Assembly (NCBI GenBank): GCA_902780865.1 | Contig: CACZHC010000017.1 | Span: forward strand, 1-37,047 | DNA length: 37,047 nt | From: an uncultured bacterium | GTDB taxonomy: Bacteria; Verrucomicrobiota; Kiritimatiellia; RFP12; UBA1067 | Direction: 5' to 3' | Part shown: in pieces, positions 14,652 through 25,342 of the stretch | Layout: each line of letters opens with the position of its first letter | How positions within the stretch are numbered: the first letter of the stretch is position 1 | Notes under the pieces: model-generated | Seen by the model: only the letters and a program-made list of their open reading frames with translations | Told to the model about the DNA's origin: nothing | Database searches by the model: none | Program-made: the position numbers and the translations under genes

Positions 14652-16958
14652 TCAGCGCTGGCTTTCGCTGCCGACGACAACATATCCATTGGGATCGCCG
14701 CCGGAGATCTTGCTCGAGACGAGCCGCCCGCCCTTCCATTTCAAGTCGACGGTATATCCACCGCGGGCCCTAAGGCCGCGAACCTCCCCGTCGGGCCAGG
14801 CTTTCGGCAAGGCCGGAAGAAGGCGCATCGCAACCTTGCCGTCGGCAGTCGTCTCGTGGCTCTGCAAAAGCATCTCCGCGATTCCGGCGGCACAGCCGAA
14901 GTTGCCGTCAATCTGAAACGGCGGATGCGCGTCGAGGAGATTGGGGTACGTGCCGCCGCGGTACGTGCCGCCGAGCGTCGCGTATGTCGGGGCGAGCTGT
15001 TCCTCGAGTACGCGGTACGCGCGCTCGCCGTCGAGGAACCTCGCCCAAAGCGCGACGCGCCAGCCCATGCCCCAGCCAGTCGCGACATCGCCGCGCGCGT
15101 CCAGCGACTTCTGCGCGGCGCGGAAGAGCTCGGGCGTCGCAGGCGTGACCTGCGCCGAAGGATAGACGCAGTAGAGGTGCGACACATGGCGGTGGTGGTC
15201 TTCGGGATCGTCGACATCGTCCGTCCATTCCTGAAGCTGACCCCATCGCCCGATTCGCAGCGGCTCGAGCCGCGCGCGCTTCTCCGCAATCTCCCTGAGG
15301 ACAGCCGCGTCCTCCTGCTCACGGCCAAGCGCCTTCGCCGCCCCGAGCACCGCCGCGAAGAGGTCGCGGAGAATCTGCGCGTCGGAAGAAGCGCCGGCCG
15401 TCCAGTTGTTTCCGCTCTTGCGCTGCGGCGCAGGGATGTTCTCGGGCGAGATCCCAGGCACGACCGTCAGTCGGCCCGTAGCCGGATTCTCAACGAGCAC
15501 ATCGAGGAAGAACTCGGCCGCACCCTTCATGACGGGATAGGCGCGCGCGAGGAACGCGCGGTCGCGCGTGAAGAGCCAGTGGTCCCAGAGCTGGGCCGCG
15601 AGCCAAGCGCCGCCCGTAGGCCAGATTCCACTCGGCCCATGCACCGGCACAGTCGTGCGCCAGATGTCCATGTGGTGGTGCATCACCCAGCCGCGCGCGC
15701 CGTACATGTCGCGCGCCGTCCGCGCGCCCGACACGGAACATTCCTCCAGCGCCTTCAAAAGCGGCTCGACGAGCTCGGGGAGATTCGCCACGTCCACGGG
15801 CCAGTAGTTCATCTGCAGGTTGATGTTCACCGTGTAGCTCGAATTCCACGGCGGCTGAAGCCATTCGTTCCAGATGCCCTGCAAGGTCGGCGGCTGCGTT
15901 CCCTGCTGCGAAGAGGAAATCAGGAGATAGCGCCCGAACGCAAAGTAGAGCGCGGCGAGATAGGGGTCGTGCGTTTCCTTGAATGACGCGAGCCGCTCTG
16001 GGATTGTGCGTCCCGGGAACGGGTCGGGGCCGAGGTCGAGGCGACAGCGGCCAAACTGCGCGGAGTAGGCGGCGATGTGACGGCTCATCGCAGCATCGCA
16101 TCCAAGCCGAACGGCGTCAGAAAGAAGACGGCCCGCCTTCGCGCGTTCGTCGACGGACTTCCCGTCCTGCCAGTCGCGGAAGCTCGTCGCCGCCGAGCAC
16201 CATAGCACCGCCTCGTCGGCACCTTCCACGAAGAGGACGCCGTTGTCGGCGCGCACCGTCCCGCCCTTCACCGTCGGCTTAAGCCGCGTGCAGAAGCGAA
16301 CGCTCCCGCCGACGCCGTGCATCGCCGAGCCGCTGCCCGAGAGCACAAGATCGCCGTCTTCGTCCGTCGACTTCGCAAGCCGCAACCACGGACTTTCGAA
16401 AAACGCCGTGAACGAGAGCGAGCCGGGGCGCGATGTCCTGAGCCGCACGACTATGACGTCGTCCGCGAGCGAAGCGAATGCCTCGCGCGTGAACGTCGCG
16501 CCGCCGACGGAATACTCCGTCCTCGCGACGGCGTCGTCGAGCGACAGCGACCGACGGTAGCGAGCGGGGAAGTCGTGGCCGGGGAACTTGAGGCACAGCG
16601 ACCCGATCGTCTGGTAGGCGAAGGAGTTTTCGTTCTTCGAGACCTTGAGGCGCTTCGCCTCGAACGAGGCCCTCGCGCCATCGGCGTCGCCGGCCAGGAT
16701 GCGCTCGCGTATCTTCGGAAGCTCATCCTTCATCTTCGGCTCAACCGCGCAGTTCGGCCCGCCGGCCCAAAGCGTGTCCTCGTTGAGCTGCATGCGCTCC
16801 ATGCCAGGCGCGCCGTAGACCATCGCGCCAAGCCGCCCGTTCCCGATCGGCAGCGCCTCGTTCCACGTGCCCGCAGGGGAATCGTAGTCGAGCGACAACG
16901 CCGGCGCATGGCCACAGGCCATCGCGGCAAGCGCAACTCCGAAAAAGTACTTCTTCAC
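14652..16958 (-). CDS. Secreted GH95 alpha-L-fucosidase (or alpha-L-galactosidase)
   Basis: 768 residues with a signal peptide (about 1-20). It is an inverting enzyme that removes terminal alpha-1,2-L-fucose, or L-galactose in some members, from plant xyloglucan or pectin side chains. The N-terminal super-beta-sandwich ([28 protein letters not shown]) precedes the (alpha/alpha)6 barrel. By comparison with the Bifidobacterium enzyme, the catalytic residues are Asn378 and Asn380 (NIN before LQMNYWP), the acid Glu577 (LQEW) and Asp684 (IDGNFG), so the active site is complete. The start is GTG at 16958 with GGGAG six bases upstream. It is the last gene of the six-gene operon, 31 nt after its neighbour, and its 3' end abuts the left repeat. 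Fucosidase against L-galactosidase specificity cannot be read from the sequence. Confidence 0.95.
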   Translation of the reverse strand: MKKYFFGVALAAMACGHAPALSLDYDSPAGTWNEALPIGNGRLGAMVYGAPGMERMQLNEDTLWAGGPNCAVEPKMKDELPKIRERILAGDADGARASFEAKRLKVSKNENSFAYQTIGSLCLKFPGHDFPARYRRSLSLDDAVARTEYSVGGATFTREAFASLADDVIVVRLRTSRPGSLSFTAFFESPWLRLAKSTDEDGDLVLSGSGSAMHGVGGSVRFCTRLKPTVKGGTVRADNGVLFVEGADEAVLWCSAATSFRDWQDGKSVDERAKAGRLLSDAVRLGCDAAMSRHIAAYSAQFGRCRLDLGPDPFPGRTIPERLASFKETHDPYLAALYFAFGRYLLISSSQQGTQPPTLQGIWNEWLQPPWNSSYTVNINLQMNYWPVDVANLPELVEPLLKALEECSVSGARTARDMYGARGWVMHHHMDIWRTTVPVHGPSGIWPTGGAWLAAQLWDHWLFTRDRAFLARAYPVMKGAAEFFLDVLVENPATGRLTVVPGISPENIPAPQRKSGNNWTAGASSDAQILRDLFAAVLGAAKALGREQEDAAVLREIAEKRARLEPLRIGRWGQLQEWTDDVDDPEDHHRHVSHLYCVYPSAQVTPATPELFRAAQKSLDARGDVATGWGMGWRVALWARFLDGERAYRVLEEQLAPTYATLGGTYRGGTYPNLLDAHPPFQIDGNFGCAAGIAEMLLQSHETTADGKVAMRLLPALPKAWPDGEVRGLRARGGYTVDLKWKGGRLVSSKISGGDPNGYVVVGSESQR

Positions 16959-16989
16959 GTTTCTCCCTTGTTTTGCTGGAGCGAGAGCG

Positions 16990-19900
16990 CTACTCGGCCG
17001 CCAGGATGATTTCTATCCAGCGCTGGGGATGGCAGACGGCGTTCTCGCCAGTGGGCGAAAGACCGCCCTTCACGCGATCGCCATCGGCCGCGGCAGGATC
17101 GTCGGCGTTGAACACCGTCAGCCCCATTGCAACGACGGCTCCCGCGCGAACAACGCCTGGATAGATGCGGGAGCTCGGCAGGAACACCTGATAGACGTAG
17201 CCGTCCTTCGTGCGGGCAAACGCAGGTTTCACGTCAGGGATGATGCAGTTCCCGTGTTCCTTTGTGTTTGCGGTGATCTGCCTGTCGGCCACGCGGTTCG
17301 CCCAAAGGATCGCGCCCTTCCCGTCCGCCGCGGGGAAGACGGCGTATTCGTAGTCGTCCTGGCCGGGGCCGTCAAGCTCGACGCGCCGCGCGTCTCCGTA
17401 GCCGTCGATGCCGATCTGCAGGCAGTCGTTCGCGTTGCGCTTGGCGCCCACGGCGAATTCCTCGTGGACAAACTTCACATCCCGCACCGCGACACGGACG
17501 AAAAGTCCCTTGTCGTTCCACGCAAGCTGCGCAGTGCCGCCGTAAAGCACGGCCATTGTTTCACCCCAGGTCTTGAGTTGAAGAGCCGGGTGCTTCGTCC
17601 AGTCGACCTGCGCCGGATCTTCGCCGTTGTAGGCGGTCTTGTGCGCGATAGTAGCGCCGAACGAGAGCTCGCGCCGGACAACGCCGGTCTCTCTCGACTC
17701 GAACGCGAGCGGCAGCTTGATCGTTTGCACAGCGTCTGCCGTGAGAGGAAAGCGCGAAACGTCGCGCGCAACCTCTGCGGACGCGGGAAGCGTCACCTCC
17801 TCGCCATTCAGCCGCCCCGAGAGCGGACGGTCGAGGAGGTTGCGCGCGTGGACTTCGACCGTGCCCGCATCCTTCATCGACGCGCTGAGCGTCACCGACG
17901 CCGTTCCGCCCGAGACGATGTGCGCCTTGCGAAGCGTCGCGACGAACTTTTCTGCTTCGCCTTTCCTTCCGCGAAGGAAGATTGGGAACGGCGAGACCTG
18001 GAACGAGAACACGCCCTGCTCGGGGAAGGAGCGCTGGTTGTTCATGAAGTCGACGACCTCGTCGAGCGCGCCCTGCATGTCGACTTCCGCGACAGGCGAC
18101 TCCTTGCGCCCCGCGTCTACTTCGGAATCGCAGCCCCAAACGGCGGCGACAGGGCGGCTGAAGCCATCGTCGAACACATACGCGCGGACGTTTGGCGCAA
18201 AACGCACGTCGGCGAGAAACGCCTTCGCGTGGCCGAGCATGTGGCCTATCACGTTCGGCGCGAACTGCACGGCGCGCGGAGTGAGGCGGTCGTGCTCAAG
18301 AGCGAAGTTCTTCATGACCCCAGCGCAGGCAGAATGCACCTCGTGCCTTAGCGCGATGATCCAGCTGCGCGCGAACCAGGCGGCCGACACCTTCTCCGTC
18401 CAACCGATGTCGTATGAAAGCGCGCCGCCCACCCACGTCGCAGGCGTAGAATACCAGCTCGCGGAGATCGTTCCCCACTGCGGTATTTCGTACGGCCCCC
18501 AGTGCATTCCCTCGGAAAGGTCCAAGGGCGCGTCGCCATAGCCGAGGCGCCTGAGCATCGCCCGCGTCACGGCGAGATCTGCGTCAAGGTCAGGCGCCTC
18601 CGGCCTGTTGCGGTAGCTGTGTGCGGAAATCCTGTCGAAATGCCAGCCGAGCGCGTTAGCCGCCGTGAGGATGCCCTCGATCTCGGCGATGCCCTTCCCG
18701 GGATTCAAATTCCAGGGATCGTCGCCGGCATACGGCTTCTTGGGGCAGACGCTCTTGATTCCCTCGCCGAACGCCTTGAGGATCTTTGCGTAGTTCATGT
18801 AGGCGTTCGCCGCGACGCCGTCGGGGCTCCAGAATTCCGTCGGGTAGGTGCCGAAGAACTCAGAGCCGAACTGCCAGCGTTCGACAAACGGATATTCGCG
18901 TGCAAGGCGCGCGGCGCCGGCGCGCACCTTGGCGAGATACTTCTCCGTGGGCACGTTGTCGGGGCAGTCGGGGTCAAGCACCGGGTCTGTGAAGAGCATG
19001 TCTGGCTTCGACGCCTCGTCTCCCTTGTGGGGGCCGTTGAAAGTCCGCAGGCGGTAGCACCAGTGCTTTACGCCGTTCTTGTCTGTGTAGCGCGAAGGAA
19101 TGTGCACGGCGCAGATCGGGATGCCGTTGGACGCATAGAGCTCGAACGCCTCGCGGTGGGGCGAACCAGGGGCTACCGACTTCATGCCGAAGCCGACCTT
19201 GCGCCAGCGGTCGAGCTGGTGGCGCACGTTCTCCTCCTTCGCGGGATCGCCGTAGTCGTCGGAGCACAGGAACCGGCGCGGATGTTCGTTGCGCAGGAAG
19301 TCGCAGACCGCGAACCTGTCGAACTCGCGGGCCGAGGAGCCGTCGGCGAGCGCATAGTCCGTCTGGACCGCGAAGAGCCCCAACCCCAGCGACGCGCCGT
19401 CGAAGTCGGGGGCGATCTCGGCATGGCCAGACGCGTCGGCCTCGAACGGGAACTTGTTGTCAAAGCGCGTCTCGCCGAAGAAGTCGCGGACGCGGATGTG
19501 CGCAACGCCCTTTGCCCCCGGCGCGGACGAGACCGCGAGCCGCGCGGAGACGGGAGAGCCCGCCGCGATGAAATCGTCTGAAGAGGAAGTGACAAGCTCG
19601 GCCTCGGCCGGCGGCGGCGCGAAATCGGTCGCTTCCTCGCCCTTCTCGAACTGGATTGCGTCAACCCACACCTTGCCGCCTGGCGGCCCGGAACGGGAAC
19701 TTGCGGAGAGGTGGATCACGACAGGCATTGACACCGGGATGTTCACCTTGAGGACATAGCGCTTCCATTCCTTCTCGGGGTAGACCCTAAACATTCCGCC
19801 AGGTATCTCCGCGAACGGCGAACCAGTGGAGAAGTTCCCGATCCACGCCGCGAGGCGGAGGTCGCCGGGCCTGTCGCCCTTCGCGTAGAAGCTCAGCACG

Positions 19901-21015
19901 TGTGGCCCTGGATCTGCCGCGATCGGATGAAGCGCGATTCCGCCAGTCGTGTCGAGGTTGCGGTGGTCGGAGCCGTTCTTCTCCCACGCGAGAATGCGCA
20001 GCGAGCGTGAGCCGTGCACATGCTCGGACTCGTCGGCGGTCCACACGGGCAGATCCCAACGCTTGGGGAAGAACCCTACGCCGACGTCTACCGACCTGTA
20101 GAGGCCAAACAAGCCGCGCTCGAACGACGGGTTGACGAGCAGGTTGCGCGTGCCAGTCTGAGGCATTCCGAGATTCTCGGCGAGGCGGAAGTCCACGCCG
20201 CCGCGATCGTCTTCGCCGGCCTGCGCCGCGACGCCACGGCGCAAATCGAGATAGACGCGGTAGCCGTGCCGCCGGCCCTCGACCTTGTCCGCGATGCGGA
20301 ACTCGATGCCCCAGGCGACGTTGAACCGGTTGGCCGAATTGCCCGTCTCGCCTGGGCGCGTGGAGATGCGGAACTGCCGCGCCGCATGCTCCTCGAAAAA
20401 CGAAAGCTCGAACTTCTCGTGCGGCTTGATCCGCCATGTCCCGGAGTTCCCGCCCGGGGCGGACGGCAGGTCCTCGGCTTTGCCGTTCACGGTAAACCGC
20501 GCGCCGTCCTTCGTTCTCTCGTAGGGAATCGTCCACTTGGCGCCGTAGGTCTGGAAGGTGAACATGTCGCCCTCGGGCTCCATCCAGATCGCCTCGATCA
20601 TCACGAGGCCGTCAGGCAGCAGCTCGACGCGCTGACGGAAGGCATTGTCCCATGAGAAGTCCTCCAGCCGGAACGGCCGCTCGTGGACGATCGCGTTCCC
20701 GTCGCGGTACATCTTGCCGCCGCCTTCGCGGAAGCGGTAGGTCGGGTCGATCCACAGCTTCTTGCCGGTCGCCTTCGACACCGCGTTGCCGAAGTACTGC
20801 ATCGTGAAGAGCGTCGTGCCGCCTTCGGTCAGCGCCAGCCTTGAGTTGAGCTGGAGCGAGAGGCGCTTCGACCCGGCGACGATGTCGTTGCCGTCCCATC
20901 GGGGGCTAAGCGTCTCGGCCTTCGCGGCGGCGCGGTCTTCCGGCGCGGGGAGGCCGCGCCCAATCGGGGGAAGCGGCAGCAGCGCAGCCGCCACAAACAG
21001 TGTAGTCAATGTCAT
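16990..21015 (-). CDS. Large secreted multidomain candidate glycosidase (unclassified)
   Basis: 1341 residues; not a family I can name. After a signal peptide (about 1-20) comes a beta-sandwich domain (about 40-270). A galactose-binding or CBM4-like domain follows (about 290-460; [31 protein letters not shown]), then an Ig-like stretch (about 470-570). A TIM-barrel-like core (about 580-930) follows, and in it Glu719 (WQFGSEFFG) and Glu835 ([11 protein letters not shown]) are spaced like the acid/base and nucleophile of clan GH-A enzymes. A beta domain and a C-terminal CBM9-like domain (about 1170-1341; [22 protein letters not shown]) finish it. The ATG overlaps the stop of the tannase-like gene (ATGA). 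Placed between an esterase and a fucosidase, it is the likely backbone-cleaving or debranching enzyme of the locus. A sugar-binding, non-catalytic role remains possible. Confidence 0.7.
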   Translation of the reverse strand: MTLTTLFVAAALLPLPPIGRGLPAPEDRAAAKAETLSPRWDGNDIVAGSKRLSLQLNSRLALTEGGTTLFTMQYFGNAVSKATGKKLWIDPTYRFREGGGKMYRDGNAIVHERPFRLEDFSWDNAFRQRVELLPDGLVMIEAIWMEPEGDMFTFQTYGAKWTIPYERTKDGARFTVNGKAEDLPSAPGGNSGTWRIKPHEKFELSFFEEHAARQFRISTRPGETGNSANRFNVAWGIEFRIADKVEGRRHGYRVYLDLRRGVAAQAGEDDRGGVDFRLAENLGMPQTGTRNLLVNPSFERGLFGLYRSVDVGVGFFPKRWDLPVWTADESEHVHGSRSLRILAWEKNGSDHRNLDTTGGIALHPIAADPGPHVLSFYAKGDRPGDLRLAAWIGNFSTGSPFAEIPGGMFRVYPEKEWKRYVLKVNIPVSMPVVIHLSASSRSGPPGGKVWVDAIQFEKGEEATDFAPPPAEAELVTSSSDDFIAAGSPVSARLAVSSAPGAKGVAHIRVRDFFGETRFDNKFPFEADASGHAEIAPDFDGASLGLGLFAVQTDYALADGSSAREFDRFAVCDFLRNEHPRRFLCSDDYGDPAKEENVRHQLDRWRKVGFGMKSVAPGSPHREAFELYASNGIPICAVHIPSRYTDKNGVKHWCYRLRTFNGPHKGDEASKPDMLFTDPVLDPDCPDNVPTEKYLAKVRAGAARLAREYPFVERWQFGSEFFGTYPTEFWSPDGVAANAYMNYAKILKAFGEGIKSVCPKKPYAGDDPWNLNPGKGIAEIEGILTAANALGWHFDRISAHSYRNRPEAPDLDADLAVTRAMLRRLGYGDAPLDLSEGMHWGPYEIPQWGTISASWYSTPATWVGGALSYDIGWTEKVSAAWFARSWIIALRHEVHSACAGVMKNFALEHDRLTPRAVQFAPNVIGHMLGHAKAFLADVRFAPNVRAYVFDDGFSRPVAAVWGCDSEVDAGRKESPVAEVDMQGALDEVVDFMNNQRSFPEQGVFSFQVSPFPIFLRGRKGEAEKFVATLRKAHIVSGGTASVTLSASMKDAGTVEVHARNLLDRPLSGRLNGEEVTLPASAEVARDVSRFPLTADAVQTIKLPLAFESRETGVVRRELSFGATIAHKTAYNGEDPAQVDWTKHPALQLKTWGETMAVLYGGTAQLAWNDKGLFVRVAVRDVKFVHEEFAVGAKRNANDCLQIGIDGYGDARRVELDGPGQDDYEYAVFPAADGKGAILWANRVADRQITANTKEHGNCIIPDVKPAFARTKDGYVYQVFLPSSRIYPGVVRAGAVVAMGLTVFNADDPAAADGDRVKGGLSPTGENAVCHPQRWIEIILAAE

Positions 21016-22382
21016 TTCGCCATCTCCTCGCCATCCTTGCAAAATACCGTGCAGCCGGGATGCGGCGACACGACGAGCACCTTCGGCTCGTTGTTCCACT
21101 TAAACGACACAGCGCCGGGGGTGACGCCCTTCTCCACCCAGTCGACAATCTTCTCGGCAAGGCCAATGGGCTGTCCGATATTTCCTGCGCCTGCCGATTC
21201 GCCGCGGGCGCCGTGCGACCGACCCGGGACAGAATAGTACGCAAAAAACCTGGACGCCTCGGACTCTCCCCCGCACTGCCTGGCGATTGCCTTGTAGTAT
21301 TCCCGAATCTCCAGCTCTGGACAGCTCGTATCCTCGAGGCCGCCGTACATGATTATCTTGCCGCCGCGCGACCGAAACGCTGTCAGGTCGGCAAGCGGGA
21401 AAACCTCCGCCACGGACGCATACGCCGTGAGGTCGGCTTCTGTGGCCTCCGCAAGATTGCGCAACCCAAGGTACTTCGGCGCAATGAAGGACCACGCCCC
21501 GGCGAATTCCACGCCGATGAGCCGACCCGCGGCATAAGGCTCGCCGTTTACCACGAGCGGATCGAAGAGCTCGCGCCACAGTTGCTCGCGGTCCGCGAGC
21601 ACGGGATTGCGCTCGACGATCTCGCTCCAGCAGCCATCCAGCTTTTCCTTCGTAGGATACGGATCGACGATGAAGTGCCCGCGGGCGAACTCGGGGTCGG
21701 TCTTCGCGAAGTAGGCGAGTTCCGCGTCGCGCACGGCGGCAATCTCGTCCTTTGAGAACCACTTGCCGTACTTCTTCTTGAGACGCATGTGCCGCCAGGC
21801 ATTCGAGCTTCTAGAACGCTCCGTTATTCCGGGAACCTCGCTTATGATCCCGTCGTAGTCATCAGGGAAGCGCGTCGCCTCCTGTACGCCCTGAAGTCCG
21901 CCGCACGACGCACCTGAAAAATAGCACTTGTCCGGCCTGCGCCCGTAGTACGCTTCGACAAGACGCTTGGCGGCCACGGTCATGAGGTGCGTAGCGCGCC
22001 AGGCGTAGTCGCGAAGGATCTCGCGGTCGGTAGGCGTCTCATTCAGCGGCGACTTTGACGTCCCAAGGTCTGAATGGATGCAGGCCGAGGTTCCGTTGTA
22101 GTGGAAGCTCACGGCACCGCCCCAGCCGCCGTTGCCATACCCCCAGAGCCGGCCGTCCCACTTTTCGGGAGGCGGCAGGCCGAGCTCGCAGCGAATGAAC
22201 GACTTCGGCGTCGGTGCAAGCGTGAACACCACCCGAAGGGCATCTCCACGACGCTCTACGAGCGTAATCTCGCCGCCGTCATCCAGCTTCACGGCCCGAA
22301 GCCGGTCTGATAGAGCGGGGAGGTCGCTCTCCGTCGGGGAGAGCGGCAGCAGAGTCGCTATAAGGAGGGCAGCAATCACCAT
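21012..22382 (-). CDS. Tannase/feruloyl-esterase family protein
   Basis: 456 residues, secreted (signal peptide about 1-18). The fold is alpha/beta hydrolase of the tannase family, which removes feruloyl, galloyl or related aryl esters from plant polysaccharides. The nucleophile elbow is G157-A-S159-C-G-G followed by VQEATRFPDDYDGI; the acid is Asp351 (GGLEDTSCP) and the base His390 (GRSHGARG). In typical members a Cys just before the Ser and a Cys just after the His form a disulfide; here these positions are Ala158 and Gly391, so that bridge is missing. The ATG at 22382 is one base past the stop of the CE12 gene, and the stop overlaps the next ATG. The ORF upstream to 22634 lies inside the neighbour. 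Acetyl or other esters are equally possible substrates. Confidence 0.85.
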   Translation of the reverse strand: MVIAALLIATLLPLSPTESDLPALSDRLRAVKLDDGGEITLVERRGDALRVVFTLAPTPKSFIRCELGLPPPEKWDGRLWGYGNGGWGGAVSFHYNGTSACIHSDLGTSKSPLNETPTDREILRDYAWRATHLMTVAAKRLVEAYYGRRPDKCYFSGASCGGLQGVQEATRFPDDYDGIISEVPGITERSRSSNAWRHMRLKKKYGKWFSKDEIAAVRDAELAYFAKTDPEFARGHFIVDPYPTKEKLDGCWSEIVERNPVLADREQLWRELFDPLVVNGEPYAAGRLIGVEFAGAWSFIAPKYLGLRNLAEATEADLTAYASVAEVFPLADLTAFRSRGGKIIMYGGLEDTSCPELEIREYYKAIARQCGGESEASRFFAYYSVPGRSHGARGESAGAGNIGQPIGLAEKIVDWVEKGVTPGAVSFKWNNEPKVLVVSPHPGCTVFCKDGEEMAK

Positions 22383-22383
22383 A

Positions 22384-23475
22384 TCACGAGCCAGCTGGCT
22401 TTTTGTTGTTGAATGTTCCGCTGGGCGGAATCGCAACAGCGCTTTCGGAATCGGGCTTCTCGGGATCGAACGAGCGGTAGGGCTCGCGGATCGCATCACC
22501 CACAACGGGAATCTTCGCAAGCCCCGCCGCGACAATGCGCGCCATCTCGTACGCGCCATACATGCTGTGGTGCGTGTTGTCGACATTCCCACCGCCTGCA
22601 GGACGCTGCAGCTTTTTCGATCCTTCGGCGCCAAGAGCCCCCATCATCCTGTAGCTCGCGTCGTTGAGGTCGACGCACGGCACGCCCTTCGCGGCCGCAA
22701 CGGCCTTCACGGCCTCGGCATATTTCGCAAGCGACTTGCCGAACTGCGTACCGTGGGCGGGATGGAAGCCTCGCCGCTCGACTGGCGTCACGAGCACAGG
22801 ATGCGCGCCCTTTTTGCGGATGCGGTCGATCCATTCGCCGAGCCGCCTCGTGTAGCCGTTCTCCGCCTCTTCGCCTTTTATCTTCTGGTCGTTATGCCCG
22901 AACTGAATCATCACCCAGTCGCCCTTTTCAAGATGTTCAAGGACGCGCTCAAGACGCCCTTCCTCCTCAAAGGTCTTCATCGCAAGCCCAGATTTCGCGA
23001 AGTTCGCAGTCGTCCACCCTTTGCACACGAACGCCGGCAGCACGAGTCCCCAGCTTCCAAGCGGCTCGTTGCGATGGTCCTCCACGGTAGAATCGCCGCA
23101 GATGTAGATCGTGCGGGCCGACGGGTTCGGCGCCACGCGCGGCGCGAACGCCGTTTCATCGGCCTGCGGCGCGTTCGTGAAGAGCTCGACCTTGAGCCGG
23201 CGGTTGCTCCCCTCGTCGCCTTTCTTCGTCGTGTAGGGCCCAGGCACGCGCGCGGTGAACGACACCGACTTCTTTTCCCCCGCCTTGACTTCAGTGCGGT
23301 CGACGGCGAGCCGCCGCCCCATGAACTTCACGAAGCTGACGCCCGGGCCAAGGTCGATCTCGACGTCGTAGTTGCCGATCTCCATCGGCTTGTCGAGTAG
23401 CGTGCGCGAACTGAAATCCGCCGCCGCGGCGGTGGCCGCAAGCGCGAGCGCGCAAAGCATTGTCGTTTTTTTCAT
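22384..23475 (-). CDS. Secreted CE12-type (rhamnogalacturonan) acetylesterase
   Basis: 363 residues. An SGNH hydrolase that removes O-acetyl groups, in known relatives from rhamnogalacturonan or xylan. The signal peptide (about 1-19) is followed by an unusual N-terminal beta domain (about 25-110; IGNYDVEIDLGPGVSFVKFMG). The catalytic domain then has block I YICGDSTVE (Ser129), the GSWG turn, block III FGHNDQK (Asn195) and block V VDNTHHS (Asp299, His302), which is the CE12 pattern. The start at 23475 gives the signal peptide; AAGGGG lies upstream at a long spacing. It is the third gene of the operon, 19 nt after the LamG gene, and is coupled to the tannase-like gene. The RG-I substrate is a family-based guess. 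Confidence 0.9.
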   Translation of the reverse strand: MKKTTMLCALALAATAAAADFSSRTLLDKPMEIGNYDVEIDLGPGVSFVKFMGRRLAVDRTEVKAGEKKSVSFTARVPGPYTTKKGDEGSNRRLKVELFTNAPQADETAFAPRVAPNPSARTIYICGDSTVEDHRNEPLGSWGLVLPAFVCKGWTTANFAKSGLAMKTFEEEGRLERVLEHLEKGDWVMIQFGHNDQKIKGEEAENGYTRRLGEWIDRIRKKGAHPVLVTPVERRGFHPAHGTQFGKSLAKYAEAVKAVAAAKGVPCVDLNDASYRMMGALGAEGSKKLQRPAGGGNVDNTHHSMYGAYEMARIVAAGLAKIPVVGDAIREPYRSFDPEKPDSESAVAIPPSGTFNNKKPAGS

Positions 23476-23494
23476 CTGTTCTTTCCCCTTGTCA

Positions 23495-25342
23495 TTACCG
23501 CAAGACGATGGACAGGCCAACGATAGGCCGATGCTGCAGCACGAGGAACTCCGAAGGCGAGAGCGCACGCGTTGTGTACCGGATTTCGTCGAACCAGCCC
23601 TGCATCGGGTGGTCGTTCAGGTTGTTGCCGACGGCGAACGCCATGCCGTCCTTGAAAAAGGCGGGGAAGTCGACGATCGGGGCGGGCAGCGTCAATGTCT
23701 CGCATTCCTCGTGGTCGATGTAGAAGCGAACGGTCGGGCAGTTGTTTGTACTGACGTCCGCCACGCGATACACCACCGCGTAATGCTGCAGATGTTCGTT
23801 GCTGCACTTCTCCTGGTAGGCGGCCTTCATCCCGGGAACGGCATATGATTTCTGCTCGTACGCGCCGTCAATGGGTCCAACGATGACGTTTAAGACGAAA
23901 CTCAACTCCTTCATGTCCATATAGAGATCCCACGCATACTGGGTGGTGACCGCCCCTGCAACGCCGTTGTTGAATGCCCCCTTGACACCGAAAACGGACG
24001 CGCGCGCGCGCGGATCCTCGCCGAGAACGGCTCTCCATCCGTCGACGTCGGGCCGCCAGTACATCTCGGCGGTGAAGTCGGAGGCCGTCAGAAGATCGAC
24101 ATCGCCCATCTGAAAGGACGGTCCCTTGCCGAAGTAGTCGGAGCTTGCATTCTTGGGGCCCACGACAAGAAAGGCGCAGTTTGCGTTAGGCCGAATCTTC
24201 CCGCTCGGAAGCATCAGTCCGTCGCGGATGCGGTCCGTGACGTTCGAGGCGTAGCCGTCCATCGTCAGCGTGCCGATGCTTTCGTCGGTGTAGGTGAACG
24301 TGTATGGCGTCACGACGCCGTCGCCGGAATGCCGGAAGACCTGCCCGTCGACGGCGTAAGCGTACTGGTTCGTGACGGGGGCGCCATAGCGTGCGCGCCA
24401 GATGGCCGAGTTCGGAACCGTGCCCAGCGGCTCGCCGACCTCGTTCGACTCGAACGTCCAGTGAAAGCTCGTCTCAAGCGCCTCGTCGTCCGGCGGGATG
24501 TCCGACGCGCGCAGCAGCTCCCTCGACGAAAGCACGCGGTCCGTTACGCGCAGCGCCGCAAACCGCGCCGCCGTGATGCCGTTGCCGAGCGAGAACGCCT
24601 CGAATGTGGACGCTTTGTCGCCTGCGCATTCTTTTTCGTTCCCGGAATGCGCGTAGTCGATGATGGCCTTGAGCTTCCGCGTCTCGCCGTTGTAGGTCAC
24701 GGCCATGTGATGCCACATCCCGGGGACAATCCCATCCCCTTTGTCCAGTCGCGCAATGGACGCGTTCCCCGCGGTACTGGCATAGATCGCGCGGACCGAA
24801 TAGCCGCGCCCTGCGCTATCGGGTTGGCTCTGGAGAAGCGTAAAGATCCTTTCGCCCTCTCCGAACCGGACGTTGTACTGATAGGTTTGATAGGCTCCTT
24901 TATTCGTCATCCTCATCACATCGAACTTGAAGAAAAACTCCACCGTCCAGGAGTCGAGCGCCGCAAGCCGTGCGCCGAGATCGGCGAACTCGATCGACGT
25001 GGCGGAGGTAATCTGCGCATTCCAGTTTGTCTCCCACGACGTCTGGATCGACCGAAACGCATTGGTGCTGTAGATGGCATCTGCCCTCCAGACGTTGTTC
25101 GTGTAGAGGTATCGCCCCGGAATGTCGTCTAGAAAAGTGGCGGCGGCGGTATCGCCGCTGTTGCGAACCGCACTTCCGGAGAGGGAGGACGCATCAACGG
25201 CGTTGTGCAGCGTTACGCCGATTGCGTTGGCCCCGTCGTTTCCTTCAGAGAAGGGATAAAACGCCACTTCCGCAGCAGACGCCCCGGACGCCAGGACCAG
25301 CATCGTCGCCATCATTCCCGCGAATTTCCGTAGTGGACTCAT
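23495..25342 (-). CDS. Secreted protein with two LamG-like (concanavalin-fold) domains
   Basis: 615 residues. The signal peptide (about 1-23) is followed by two LamG-type jelly rolls. The first (about 100-285; SWTVEFFFKFD, GMWHHMAVTYNGE, RFAALRVTDRVLSSREL) and second (about 395-605; DFTAEMYWRPD, HYAVVYRV, GWFDEIRYTTRALSPSEFL) end in the usual closing strand. LamG domains bind sugars or proteins; no catalytic motif is seen, so a glycan-binding or surface-display role is likely. The C-terminus GLSIVLR matches GIKITLR of the beta-helix protein. The ATG overlaps the stop of the upstream esterase gene (ATGA), which decides this start although the ribosome binding site is almost adjacent. Second gene of the operon. 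Confidence 0.85.
   Translation of the reverse strand: MSPLRKFAGMMATMLVLASGASAAEVAFYPFSEGNDGANAIGVTLHNAVDASSLSGSAVRNSGDTAAATFLDDIPGRYLYTNNVWRADAIYSTNAFRSIQTSWETNWNAQITSATSIEFADLGARLAALDSWTVEFFFKFDVMRMTNKGAYQTYQYNVRFGEGERIFTLLQSQPDSAGRGYSVRAIYASTAGNASIARLDKGDGIVPGMWHHMAVTYNGETRKLKAIIDYAHSGNEKECAGDKASTFEAFSLGNGITAARFAALRVTDRVLSSRELLRASDIPPDDEALETSFHWTFESNEVGEPLGTVPNSAIWRARYGAPVTNQYAYAVDGQVFRHSGDGVVTPYTFTYTDESIGTLTMDGYASNVTDRIRDGLMLPSGKIRPNANCAFLVVGPKNASSDYFGKGPSFQMGDVDLLTASDFTAEMYWRPDVDGWRAVLGEDPRARASVFGVKGAFNNGVAGAVTTQYAWDLYMDMKELSFVLNVIVGPIDGAYEQKSYAVPGMKAAYQEKCSNEHLQHYAVVYRVADVSTNNCPTVRFYIDHEECETLTLPAPIVDFPAFFKDGMAFAVGNNLNDHPMQGWFDEIRYTTRALSPSEFLVLQHRPIVGLSIVLR

Noticed and set aside
23999..24012. 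(CG)7 alternating tract inside the LamG gene
   Set aside because: Coding for Arg/Ala codons in G+C-rich DNA; too short and in-frame to call a regulatory or Z-DNA element.
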